A program made the position numbers and the translations under genes. A DNA stretch of 64,000 nt from Streptomyces sp. NRRL F-4489 (GTDB taxonomy: Bacteria; Actinomycetota; Actinomycetes; Streptomycetales; Streptomycetaceae). Below the pieces are notes generated by a model. The model searched no databases. It saw only the letters and a list, made by a program, of their open reading frames with translations, and had not been told where the DNA came from. This document shows, piece by piece, positions 8,131-15,925 of this stretch (positions are counted from its first letter, which is position 1; every line of letters begins with the position of its first letter). Where the stretch lies: the NCBI RefSeq assembly GCF_001509485.1, contig NZ_LLZI01000268.1, forward strand, positions 21,547-85,546. Direction: 5' to 3'.

Positions 8131-9207
8131 TCAAGCTACTTGACGTGACGTCAGGTCCAGCTCGGCGGCCAGCCGACCGCGATGGGCGGCCGGGGACCCC
8201 AGGAGCTGGGCACTGCCGTGGGCCCGCTTGAAGTAGCGGTGGGCGTCGTGCTCCCAGGTGATGCCGATCCCGCCGTGCAGCTGGATCATCTCCCCGGCCA
8301 CCGCCGAGAACGCCTCCGAGCAGGCCGACTTGGCGGCCGCCGCGCAGCGGGCCAGGCCCTCCCCGCCGCCCTCCCCCGCGGCCTCGTACGCGGCGCCCAG
8401 CGCGATCGACCGGGCCGCCTCCACCTGGACGTAGGCGTCCGCCAGCCGGTGCTTGACGGCCTGGAAGGAGCCGATCGGCCGCCCGAACTGCACCCGCTCC
8501 TTGGCGTAGGCGACGGTCAGCTCCAGGCAGCGCTCGGCCGCGCCGACCTGTTCGGCGGCGAGCGCCACGCACCCCAGGTCCCGTACGCGGGCCAGCACCC
8601 GCTCGCCGTCGCCGTCCGCGCCCAGCAGCCGGCCCTCGGCGCTGTCCAGGACCACCCGGGCCTGCGGGCGGGTGGTGTCCATCGGCACCAGCCGCTCGCG
8701 GCGGACGCCGGGTCCGCCGGCCGGGACGTGGAAGAGGGAGACGCCGGCGGCGGTGCGGGCGGCCACCACCAGCACATCGGCGTCCGCGCCGTCCAGGACG
8801 TGGTCCTTGGCACCGGAGAGCCGCCAGCCGCCGTCCGGTCCCGGGCGGGCGGTGGCGCGTACGGTGGACGGCTCCCACGAACCGTCCTCGGCCCAGGCCA
8901 GCGCGCCCACGGAGGTGCCCTCGGCCAGCCCGGGCAGCAGCGCGGTGTCGCCGGTGGCGAGCAGGGCATGGGTGGTCAGGACCGCGGACCCGAGGAACGG
9001 TACGGGGGTCAGCGCCCGGCCCAGCTCCTCCATCACCACATGGATCTCCAGCGGACCGCAGCCCGCGCCGCCGTGCTCCTCGGGGACGGCCAGTCCGGCC
9101 GCGCCGATCTGCCCGGTGAGCGGGCCCCAGGCGTCCGGGCCGGGGTTCCTGGCCAGCAACTGCCGTACCGCGGCGCGGAGTTCCTCCTGTTCGCCGGTCG
9201 GTCTCAT
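8131..9207 (-). CDS. Acyl-CoA dehydrogenase, FadE33/FadE32-like subunit
   Basis: 358 aa. It has AVPEEHGGAGCG in the N-terminal domain, ERVQFGRPIGSFQAVKHRLAD in the FAD/dimer region and MIQLHGGIGITWEHDAHRYF towards the C-terminus. The length and motif set fit the beta-type partners of the steroid acyl-CoA dehydrogenases. Its ATG overlaps the fadD3 stop by four bases (ATGA), so the two are translated together. It may pair with the FadE31-like product from the other strand. Confidence 0.82.
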   Translation of the reverse strand: MRPTGEQEELRAAVRQLLARNPGPDAWGPLTGQIGAAGLAVPEEHGGAGCGPLEIHVVMEELGRALTPVPFLGSAVLTTHALLATGDTALLPGLAEGTSVGALAWAEDGSWEPSTVRATARPGPDGGWRLSGAKDHVLDGADADVLVVAARTAAGVSLFHVPAGGPGVRRERLVPMDTTRPQARVVLDSAEGRLLGADGDGERVLARVRDLGCVALAAEQVGAAERCLELTVAYAKERVQFGRPIGSFQAVKHRLADAYVQVEAARSIALGAAYEAAGEGGGEGLARCAAAAKSACSEAFSAVAGEMIQLHGGIGITWEHDAHRYFKRAHGSAQLLGSPAAHRGRLAAELDLTSRQVA

Positions 9208-10850
9208 CCGCCGTTCCTCCCTTCGTTCCGGGCCGTCCGGCGCAGTTCGCCCTTGAGGACCTTGCCGCCGGCGTTGCGCGGCAGTTCCGGGACGAGGTGG
9301 TAGCGCCGGGGCACCTTGAAGTTGGCGAGCCGTTCGCGGGCCCACCGGTTCAGTTCCCCCGGATCGGGTGCGCTGCCCGCCGCGGGGACGACGAATGCCA
9401 CCCCGACCTCGCCGAGCCGGGCGTCCGGCGCGCCGACCACGGCGACGTCGGCGATCTCCGGATGGCCGCGCAGCACCCGTTCCACCTCGGCCGGATAGGC
9501 GTTGAAGCCGCCGACGACGTACATGTCCTTGAGGCGGTCGGTGAGGGTGAGGAAGCCGCGGTCGTCGAGGACGCCGACGTCGCCGGTGTGCAGCCAGCCG
9601 TCCGGGTCGACGGCGGCGGCGGTGGCGGCCGGGTCGTCGAGGTAGCCGGGCATGACGTGGTAGCCGCGGACCACCACCTCGCCCGGTTCGCCGGGCGGCA
9701 GCGGCCGGCCGGCGGGGTCCACGATCCGCAGTTCGGTGCCGGGCAGCGGCAGTCCGACGGTGTGCGCGAGGGTTTCCGCGTCGGCGTCGGTCGGGCAGAC
9801 GGTGACCACGCCGGCGGACTCGGTCAGCCCGTAGGCGGTGAACACGTCCGGGATGCCCAGCTGCTCGCGGATCTGCACGACGAGTTCGGCCGGCACGAGG
9901 GCGGCGCCGGTGCCGGCCAGCCGCAGCGAGCTGAGCCGGTGCCGGGCCCGGTCGGGGTGGTTGAGCAGGCCGTGGAAGACGGTCGGCGGGCCCATCAGGA
10001 CGCTGACCCGCTCCTCGGCGGTGCGGCGCAGGATCCGGTCGGCGTCGTAGACCGCCTCGGGCAGCATGGTGGCGCCGCGCAGCAGGCAGGCCAGCACCCC
10101 GGCCTTGTAGCCGAAGGTGTGGAAGAAGGGGTTGACCAGCAGATAGCGGTCCCCGGGGCGCAGGGTCACCAGCCGCGCCCAGGCGTCGAAGACCCGCATG
10201 GTCTGGCCGTGGGTGGCCAGTACGCCCTTGGGGCGGCCGGTGGTGCCGGAGGTGAAGAGGATGTCGGCCAGGTCGTCCGGGCGGACGGCGGCGGTGCGGG
10301 CGGCGAGTTCGGCGTCGCCGACGCGGTGGCCGGCGGCGAGGTAGTCGGCGTAGGACAGGGTGCCGGGGCGGGCGGGCCGGCCGGGCGGCCCGTCGTCGCG
10401 GAGCACCACGGTGCCGCGCAGCCCGCCCAGGTCCTCCCCGGAGTCGTGCAGCAGATCGTCGTAGTCGCAGCCGAGGAAGCCGCGCGCGGTGAAGAGGCGG
10501 GTGGCGCCGCTGCGGCGGATGATGTCGGCGGCCTCGGCGGCTTTGTAGCGGGTGTTGAGGGGTACGAGGACGGCGCCTACGGACACCGCCCCGAGGACGG
10601 CGGTGATCCACTGGCGGCTGTTGGGTGCCCAGACGGCGATCCGGTCGCCGTGCCGGATGCCGTGGGCTACGGCGGCACGGGCGGCGGCGGTGATCTCGGC
10701 GGCCAACTGGGCGAAGGTCCAGCGGACTTCGCCGTCGGCCAGTGCTTCCCGGTCGCCGTGAACGCGGGCGGCGTGGGCGGCGAGCGCCGCGACGGTTTCC
10801 GGTGCCGCCGGCTGCGGCGGCTCGTGTGAGTGGTGGTGTGCCCAGGTCAT
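9204..10850 (-). CDS. fadD3: Acyl-CoA synthetase, FadD3-like (HIP-CoA ligase type)
   Basis: 548 aa adenylate-forming enzyme. The phosphate-binding loop FTSGTTGRPKG is at 199-209, then NPFFHTFGYKAG, TAYGLTES, WLHTGDVG, DRLKDMYVVGGFNAYPAE and the C-terminal catalytic Lys530 (AGGKVLKGEL). The runs VPLNTRYKAAEAADI and NPFFHTFGYKAGVLACL closely resemble mycobacterial FadD3, which attaches CoA to the steroid-derived HIP acid and so starts C/D-ring degradation. The protein is about 40 residues longer than FadD3, mostly at the N-terminus. It is first in the fadD3-fadE minus-strand operon and diverges from the flavin reductase across a PadR-type palindrome. Confidence 0.87.
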   Translation of the reverse strand: MTWAHHHSHEPPQPAAPETVAALAAHAARVHGDREALADGEVRWTFAQLAAEITAAARAAVAHGIRHGDRIAVWAPNSRQWITAVLGAVSVGAVLVPLNTRYKAAEAADIIRRSGATRLFTARGFLGCDYDDLLHDSGEDLGGLRGTVVLRDDGPPGRPARPGTLSYADYLAAGHRVGDAELAARTAAVRPDDLADILFTSGTTGRPKGVLATHGQTMRVFDAWARLVTLRPGDRYLLVNPFFHTFGYKAGVLACLLRGATMLPEAVYDADRILRRTAEERVSVLMGPPTVFHGLLNHPDRARHRLSSLRLAGTGAALVPAELVVQIREQLGIPDVFTAYGLTESAGVVTVCPTDADAETLAHTVGLPLPGTELRIVDPAGRPLPPGEPGEVVVRGYHVMPGYLDDPAATAAAVDPDGWLHTGDVGVLDDRGFLTLTDRLKDMYVVGGFNAYPAEVERVLRGHPEIADVAVVGAPDARLGEVGVAFVVPAAGSAPDPGELNRWARERLANFKVPRRYHLVPELPRNAGGKVLKGELRRTARNEGRNGG

Positions 10851-10943
10851 TGGCCCTCCCGCTCCCTTGCTCGGAGGTGGCGGCGGCTGCGATGCGGTGC
10901 CGCCTACTTGACGTGCGGACGTGGCCGGTATCCAATCACAGTG

Positions 10944-10971
10944 TTTCTGTTAGGCATATACCTAGTAGAAA
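10944..10971. promoter_or_regulatory. Palindromic operator A (PadR-module), fadD3/flavin reductase promoter
   Basis: Left arm TTTCTGTTAGG (10944-10954) and right arm CCTAGTAGAAA (10961-10971) match at 9 of 11 positions around a CATATA centre. The block 10951-10976 recurs at 12235-12260 with 23 of 26 bases identical, upstream of the luciferase-like gene. Both sites end exactly 36 nt before a start codon (11008 and 12292). A PadR gene lies between the two targets, so this is its probable operator. Confidence 0.75.
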
Positions 10972-11007
10972 TAGTCCGGAGAAAAACTCCACTCCCGGGA
11001 GGCCGAT

Positions 11008-11619
11008 ATGCCCGCCTTCACCCCGTCCACCACCGCCCCCACCGTCCCGTTCGACGACACCGCGATGCGCGAGGCGCTCAGCCGCTTCTGCACCGGCGTG
11101 GCCGTGATCACCGCCCGCCGGCCCGACGGCAGCCCGGTGGGGATGGCCGTCCAGTCCTTCTCCTCGGTCTCCCTGGACCCGCCGCTGGTCTGCTTCTGCC
11201 CGGCCCTGACCTCCACGACCTGGCCGGCGATCAGCGAGGCCGGGCGGTTCGCGGTCAACGTCCTGGCCGCCGACCAGCAGGAGCTGTGCCGGCAGTTCGC
11301 GGTGACCGGCGGCGACAAGTTCCACGGCGTGGACTGGCGGTCCGGCGTCAACGGCGCCCCGCTGCTCACCGCGGCGCTCGCCACCCTCGAATGCGAGCTG
11401 GTGGACGCGCTGCCCGGCGGCGACCACCTGATCGCGCTCGGCCGGGTCACCGCGCTCACCCCGCCGGAGCGGCTGCGCGAGACCGGCCCGCTGCTCTACT
11501 TCCGGCGCACCTACGGGCGCCTGCGCCCCGCGTCGCCGGCCTCGCCGGCACCCTCCGCGGCCGCCATCTCATCCAGGTCGGCCAGCATCGCGTCGGCGAG
11601 GTCGCGCTCGGAGGCGTAG
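11008..11619 (+). CDS. Flavin reductase (FMN/FAD:NADH oxidoreductase) family
   Basis: 203 aa as read; the family domain ends near residue 170 (LLYFRRTYGRL) and the last 30 or so residues are low-complexity and overlap the 3' end of the convergent padR gene by 109 bp. Family features: FCTGVAVITARRPDGSPVGM, SFSSVSLDPPLVCFC and the FAVNVLA core of HpaC/HsaB-like reductases. GGGAGG precedes the ATG. It would supply reduced flavin to a monooxygenase, and the luciferase-like enzyme 670 bp downstream under the same operator sequence is the obvious partner. Confidence 0.85.
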   Translation: MPAFTPSTTAPTVPFDDTAMREALSRFCTGVAVITARRPDGSPVGMAVQSFSSVSLDPPLVCFCPALTSTTWPAISEAGRFAVNVLAADQQELCRQFAVTGGDKFHGVDWRSGVNGAPLLTAALATLECELVDALPGGDHLIALGRVTALTPPERLRETGPLLYFRRTYGRLRPASPASPAPSAAAISSRSASIASARSRSEA

Positions 11620-12155
11620 TACCGCTCGGACCACTTCAGGACGAGCGAGGGGTAGGCCCAGGCCGCCTCGGCGCGGGCGCCCGCGGCGTCCACCTCGGCG
11701 CGCTGCCGCATCGTCTCGGCGTACTCCCGGTGCCGGCCGAGGACTTCGCGCATCTGGTCGGCCTCCAGCAGATGCCCCAGCCAGAGCCGCAGCATGACGC
11801 CGTGCTTGAGCACCGGCGGCTCGACCGGCGCCTCGCGCGCCCAGTGGCGGACCGCCGCCATGCCCTCGTCGGTGATGACGTAGACCCGCTTGTCGCGGTT
11901 GCCGGTCTCCTGGGCGACCATCCGCGAGCTGACGTAGCCGACCTTCTCCAGGCGCTTGAGCTCGCCGTAGATCTGGCTGAACGACGGGCTCCAGTAGAAG
12001 AAGCGCAGCGACCAGTCCGACCACTTCTTGAGGTCGTAGCCGGACAACTCCTCGCCGAAGGAGAGGAGTCCGAGCACCGCCCAGCTGGTCGCCGGCAGCG
12101 CCGGCCGCTCCGCGCCGTCCCCGGCCTGCGCTCCGCGCGCCTTCTTCTCCGTCAC
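11511..12155 (-). CDS. PadR-family transcriptional regulator
   Basis: 214 aa from a GTG at 12155 (VTEKKARG); a GTG at 12224 is also open, so the start is uncertain. The winged helix is clear: ATSWAVLGLLSFGEELSGYDLKKW, SPSFSQIYGELKRLEKVGYV and the wing NRDKRVYVITDEG, followed by the C-terminal PadR dimerisation domain (about 100-190). Gene and both flanking operators form one module: palindromes with the same sequence flank it before the flavin reductase and the luciferase-like gene. It probably represses both until a small aromatic or terpenoid-like ligand binds. Confidence 0.83.
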   Translation of the reverse strand: MTEKKARGAQAGDGAERPALPATSWAVLGLLSFGEELSGYDLKKWSDWSLRFFYWSPSFSQIYGELKRLEKVGYVSSRMVAQETGNRDKRVYVITDEGMAAVRHWAREAPVEPPVLKHGVMLRLWLGHLLEADQMREVLGRHREYAETMRQRAEVDAAGARAEAAWAYPSLVLKWSERYYASERDLADAMLADLDEMAAAEGAGEAGDAGRRRP

Positions 12156-12227
12156 GCTCCGCAGTCTACGACCTCCCGGTCCGGGCCCGGACGGGACATC
12201 ACCGGACCCCCTTCCCCCGGGCACGTA

Positions 12228-12255
12228 TACCTGCTAGACATATTCCTATTAGAAA
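12228..12255. promoter_or_regulatory. Palindromic operator B (PadR-module), LLM operon promoter
   Basis: The second copy of the shared element. The right arm CCTATTAGAAA (12245-12255) and following ATAGTC match site A; the left arm (12228-12238) is less symmetrical (6 of 11). It ends 36 nt before the GTG of the flavin monooxygenase, the same spacing as site A to its gene. Confidence 0.72.
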
Positions 12256-12291
12256 TAGTCTCTCCACCCTCCAGAACGAGGAGGCAGTTCC

Positions 12292-13419
12292 GTGAAGTTC
12301 TCGATGATCTTCGAGGCGCAGCTGGCCGACCCGACGCCCGAACGCGAGCGCCAGGTCCTCCACGACTGCGTCGAACAGGCCGTCTACGCCGAGGAGATGG
12401 GCTTCGACCGCATCTGGGCGGTCGAGCACCACTCCCTCACCCAGTACGCGCACATGAGCGCCTCGGAGATCTTCCTCACCTGGGTCGCCGCCCGGACCTC
12501 CCGGATCCGGATCGGCCACGGCGTGGTCACCATGCCGTTCGGCTACCAGCACCCGGTCCGGGTCGCCGAGCGGGCCGCGATGCTCGACGTGCTCTCCGGC
12601 GGCCGGGTCGACATCGGCGCCGGACGCGGCGCCACCAAGCAGGAGATGTCGATGTACGGCGTCCGGCCCGAGGACACCTATCCGCAGATGGAAGAAGCCC
12701 TGCGGATCTTCAGCAACGCCTGGCGGGACGACACCTTCGAGTGGCACGGCACGCTCGACATCGGCCCCGGCGCGATCCTGCCCCGGCCGGTGCAGGACCC
12801 GCACCCGCCGCTGTTCATGGCGTGCAGCAAGCACGACACCCTCAAGCTCGCCGCCGAACTCGGCATCGGCGCGCTGGTGATGGGGTTCGCCGGCGCCGAC
12901 GACGTCCGCGCGATGCGCAAGGTCTACGACGAGGCGATCGCCACCCGCGACGGGGAGCGGTTCGTCTCCACCGAGGCCAACGACCACTTCTCGGCGCTCT
13001 GCCCGACCATCGTCCTGGACGACGGCCCGGCCGCGTACCGCATCGGCACCCGCGGCCAGCGGTTCTTCGCCGAGGCGATCGCCCACTGGTACGGCAACGG
13101 CCCGGCGCCCACCATCCACGACGAGCACGACGACCACGTGGCGGCGCTGGACCGGGGCCGCGACCAGCTGGTCGCCAAGCTGCACGAGGCCAACATCCCG
13201 GCCCGCCCGGTCGACACCGGCACCTACAACGCCCGGCACGCCTACGGCACCGCCGAGGACGCCATCGCCTACGTCGAGCAGCTGCGGGACATCGGCGTGG
13301 ACGAGGTGATGTGCCTGATCCAGATGGGCGGCGTCCCGCAGGAAGCCTGCCTGGAGACCATCCGGCAGTGGGGCGAGACGGTCATCCCGCACTTCCGCGC
13401 GCTGGAGGCCACCGCATGA
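12292..13419 (+). CDS. Luciferase-like (LLM) flavin-dependent monooxygenase
   Basis: 375 aa, GTG start with GAGGAGG upstream. Bacterial luciferase fold: MKFSMIFEAQ, GFDRIWAVEHHSLTQYAHMSASEIFL, HGVVTMPFGYQHPVRVAERAAMLDVLSGGR and GAGRGATKQEM are family signatures that bind reduced FMN. It is the first gene of a tightly coupled operon (ATGA overlaps) with a dehydrogenase and an esterase. A two-component flavin oxygenase followed by an alcohol dehydrogenase and an esterase would suit oxygen insertion into a ketone and hydrolysis of the resulting ester, but the substrate is unknown. Confidence 0.85.
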   Translation: MKFSMIFEAQLADPTPERERQVLHDCVEQAVYAEEMGFDRIWAVEHHSLTQYAHMSASEIFLTWVAARTSRIRIGHGVVTMPFGYQHPVRVAERAAMLDVLSGGRVDIGAGRGATKQEMSMYGVRPEDTYPQMEEALRIFSNAWRDDTFEWHGTLDIGPGAILPRPVQDPHPPLFMACSKHDTLKLAAELGIGALVMGFAGADDVRAMRKVYDEAIATRDGERFVSTEANDHFSALCPTIVLDDGPAAYRIGTRGQRFFAEAIAHWYGNGPAPTIHDEHDDHVAALDRGRDQLVAKLHEANIPARPVDTGTYNARHAYGTAEDAIAYVEQLRDIGVDEVMCLIQMGGVPQEACLETIRQWGETVIPHFRALEATA

Positions 13420-14165
13420 GCGACGCCGTGCGGCTGGACGGCAAGGTCGCGGTGATCACCGGGGCCGGGCGCGGGCAGGGCGCGGCCGAGGCCCGGCTGT
13501 TCGCGGCGTCCGGCGCCCGGGTGGTGCTCGGCGACGTCCGCGAGGAGGAGGGCCGGGCGCTCGCCGCCGAACTGGGCGACGCGGCCCGCTTCGTCCGGCA
13601 CGACGTCACCGACGCGGACGGCTGGCGGGCGGTCGTCGGCACCGCGGTCGACGCCTTCGGCCGCCTCGACATCCTGGTCAACAACGCCGCGCTGTGGCGC
13701 ACCGCGCCGGTGGAGGAGGAGACCGAGGAGAACTTCGCGCGGCTGCTGCGGGTCAATCTGATCGGCCCGTTCCTGGGCATCCAGGCGGCCGTCCCGGAGC
13801 TGCGCCGGGCGGGCGGCGGCTCGATCGTCAACATCTCCTCGACCGCCGGCCTGCGCGGCATCCCCGGGCACTCGGCGTACGGGGCGAGCAAGTTCGGGCT
13901 GCGCGGACTGACCAAGTCCGCGGCGCTGGACCTGGCGGCGGACCGGATCCGGGTCAACTCCGTCCACCCGGGCATGATCGACACCCCGATGATCGCCGAG
14001 GTCCTCGGCGCGGGCCCCGCCGGGCGGCAGGCGCCCCGGGTGCCGCTGCGCCGCGTCGGGCAGCCGGAGGAGGTGGCCGAACTGGTCCGCTTCCTGGCCT
14101 CGGACGCGTCCGCGTACATCACCGGCGCGGAGTTCGCGGTGGACGGGGGGCTGACGACCGGATGA
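13416..14165 (+). CDS. Short-chain dehydrogenase/reductase
   Basis: 249 aa classical SDR: ITGAGRGQG near residue 15, NNAA at about 90, ISST and YGASKFG for the catalytic Ser-Tyr-Lys, and ending FAVDGGLTTG. An acidic residue after the second strand (GDVRE) suggests NAD rather than NADP. Both ends overlap neighbours by ATGA. It most likely oxidises an alcohol or reduces a ketone in the pathway of the flavin monooxygenase. Confidence 0.85.
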   Translation: MSDAVRLDGKVAVITGAGRGQGAAEARLFAASGARVVLGDVREEEGRALAAELGDAARFVRHDVTDADGWRAVVGTAVDAFGRLDILVNNAALWRTAPVEEETEENFARLLRVNLIGPFLGIQAAVPELRRAGGGSIVNISSTAGLRGIPGHSAYGASKFGLRGLTKSAALDLAADRIRVNSVHPGMIDTPMIAEVLGAGPAGRQAPRVPLRRVGQPEEVAELVRFLASDASAYITGAEFAVDGGLTTG

Positions 14166-15154
14166 CCGCCACCCCGCCCGGATCCGCCGCCCCCGATCCG
14201 CTCTCCCCGGCCGCCCGGCGGATCGTGGACGCGATGGCGGCCGGCTTCCCCGACCCGGCGGACGGCCCGCTGGACGCCGGGGCGCTGCGCCGCGCCTCAC
14301 GGGCCGCGCCGCCCGAGCCCGGCGCCGGCGGGGTGACCGCGGCCGACCGGACGGTGCCCGGCCCGCCCGGGGCGCCCGCCGTCCCGGTCCGGATCTACCA
14401 ACCCGGCGCGCCCGCCGCCGGACCGCGCCCGCTGATCGTCTTCTGCCACGGCGGCGGCTGGGTCCTGTGCGATCTGGACACCCACGACGGGCTGTGCCGC
14501 GAACTCGCCCGGCGCGCCGGGGCGGTGGTGGTCTCGGTGGACTACCGCCGGGCCCCCGAGCACCGCTTCCCGGCCGCCGCCGAGGACGCCTACGAGGTGA
14601 CCCGGTGGGCCGCCGCGCGCGCCGCGGAGCTGGGCTGCGACCCGGACCGGGTGGCGGTCGCGGGCGACTCCAGCGGCGGCAACCTCGCGGCCGCGGTCAC
14701 CTTGATGGCCCGGGACCGCGGCGGCCCGCCGCTCGCCGCCCAGCTGCTGGTCTACCCGGTCCTCGACCACCGCCTCCAGGGCGCCTCGGCCACCGCCTAC
14801 GCCACCGGCTTCTTCCACACCACGGCGCATATGCGGTGGTACTGGGACCAGTACCTCGGCCCGGACGGCGACCGGGACCACCCCTACGCCTCGCCGGGGC
14901 TGGCCGGGGACCTGTCCGGGCTGCCGCCCGCGCTGCTGGTGCTGCCCGAGTGCGATCCGCTGCGGGACGAGGGGCGCGCCTACGGGCGGGCGCTGCGGGC
15001 GTCCGGCGTCCCGGTGCGGGTGGACGAACACCCCGGCACCTTCCACGGCTTCCTCGGCGCGGCCGGGGCGCTGCCGGCCGCGGACACCGCCCTGGACGCG
15101 ATCGGCGACTGGCTGGCCGGCACCCTGTGTGACGGCGGGGTGACGAGCCGGTGA
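14162..15154 (+). CDS. Alpha/beta hydrolase, hormone-sensitive-lipase family
   Basis: 330 aa. The oxyanion motif HGGGW and the nucleophile elbow GDSSGGN are present, with a conserved DYRRAPEHRFPAA between them; the acid (ECDPLRDEG) and His (TFHGFLG) of the triad follow. It ends the LLM operon, overlapping the dehydrogenase by ATGA. A role as esterase or lactonase acting on the product of the monooxygenase is inferred. No signal peptide, so it is cytoplasmic. Confidence 0.87.
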   Translation: MTATPPGSAAPDPLSPAARRIVDAMAAGFPDPADGPLDAGALRRASRAAPPEPGAGGVTAADRTVPGPPGAPAVPVRIYQPGAPAAGPRPLIVFCHGGGWVLCDLDTHDGLCRELARRAGAVVVSVDYRRAPEHRFPAAAEDAYEVTRWAAARAAELGCDPDRVAVAGDSSGGNLAAAVTLMARDRGGPPLAAQLLVYPVLDHRLQGASATAYATGFFHTTAHMRWYWDQYLGPDGDRDHPYASPGLAGDLSGLPPALLVLPECDPLRDEGRAYGRALRASGVPVRVDEHPGTFHGFLGAAGALPAADTALDAIGDWLAGTLCDGGVTSR

Positions 15155-15293
15155 GAGCCCGGTGGCGAGGATGGTGACAGTGTGCGGGGGCGTCGTGGCG
15201 GGCCGTCGATGCGGTGCGCGGCGGCAGGTCGGGTGCCAGACTTGAAGCACCGTGCCCGGCTGCCGGCCGGGGCCCTGGGACGAGGGGAACGAC

Positions 15294-15587
15294 ATGACCT
15301 GGGCATCTTGGACCACGGTCGGGATCCACGCCCGCCCCGGCGCGGTGCAGACCGAGGAGATCGGCCCGATGCAGGGCGATCTGACCATCCACACCACGTG
15401 GTCGGAGGACGAGGCGCACGTCGCCGTCCAGTACACCGGGTCCTCGGACTGGTACACCATGGTCGGCAGCCCCGTCCCCTGCCACTCCGAGGCGGACAGC
15501 CGGGCCTTCCACCAGGCCGTCGTGGAGGCCGTCCGCGGCGGTGAGAAGGCCGAGGCGTCGCTGGAGGAGCTCTTCCGCACGGGCTAG
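15294..15587 (+). CDS. Small conserved-looking protein of unknown function
   Basis: 97 aa, ATG preceded by GAGGGG at good spacing. The protein is Trp-rich near its start (MTWASWTTVGIH) and has a regular pattern of short beta strands (DLTIHTTWSEDEAHVAVQYTG) ending in a helix (SRAFHQAVVEAVRGG), somewhat like small dsRBD-fold DUF1876-type proteins. No active-site motif is visible. It stands alone, ended by a hairpin. Confidence 0.7.
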   Translation: MTWASWTTVGIHARPGAVQTEEIGPMQGDLTIHTTWSEDEAHVAVQYTGSSDWYTMVGSPVPCHSEADSRAFHQAVVEAVRGGEKAEASLEELFRTG

Positions 15588-15610
15588 CGGGGCGGCGGCC
15601 AGACGCAGCA

Positions 15611-15646
15611 GAAGGCCGGGACGGCGTCCGCGCGGTCCCGGCCTTC
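15611..15646 (+). terminator. Hairpin terminator
   Basis: Perfect 12-bp stem, 15611-15622 with 15635-15646, and a 12-nt loop, 24 nt after the stop of the small 97-aa gene. Confidence 0.75.
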
Positions 15647-15780
15647 GCCGTGCCCGGAAATTTTCCGGCCCGCGCGGTGCAACCTTCGGGCCGTGACGTG
15701 AGTCTCCGTTCCCGGACCACGATTGGTCATCTTCCGACTACCCAAAGTCGATCAATTATCAATTTTTGGCTTCCTGGTGC

Positions 15781-15821
15781 GGAAAATCGATCATTTTCCT
15801 TTACATGCCCATGCCAGGCAT
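15781..15821. promoter_or_regulatory. Palindromes upstream of the M4 peptidase
   Basis: GGAAAAT (15781-15787) and ATTTTCC (15793-15799) form a perfect inverted repeat around CGATC, and 12 nt later ATGCCAGGCAT (15811-15821) is a perfect 11-bp palindrome. Both lie about 105-145 bp before the GTG, in the AT-rich island, so they are candidate regulator sites. Confidence 0.5.
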
Positions 15822-15925
15822 ACCAGGGTCGGTGCGGGGCCGGACGGCCCCCGCGGTGCGCAACGGCACCGCGTGTACGGGCGGTTGCCGCATACCGCCG
15901 CCCACAGCACATAAGGAACGAATCA

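Larger units (their letters stand above)
15588..15925. other. 338-bp promoter region of the M4 peptidase gene
   Basis: No gene. It starts with a terminator hairpin (15611-15646), then holds the clearest AT-rich island of the window (about 15718-15815), with two nearly identical CGATCA boxes (15748-15753 region and 15788-15793) and two palindromes. Such an island in a 74% GC genome marks a promoter/operator zone. Confidence 0.65.

Noticed and set aside
8129..8142. CAAG-n3-CTTG palindrome as a further KstR2 box
   Set aside because: The spacing is 3 instead of 2, and it lies at the 3' end of a gene beside a terminator, so control of a promoter is unlikely.
10904..10915. CTACTTGACGTG repeat shared with 8136-8147
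   Set aside because: Twelve bases shared between the fadE 3' end and the fadD3 upstream region, but only a CTTG half site; probably chance.
10830..13415. Long plus-strand frame leading into the SDR gene
   Set aside because: It crosses the flavin reductase, PadR and LLM genes in another frame; only its last 250 codons are the real SDR.
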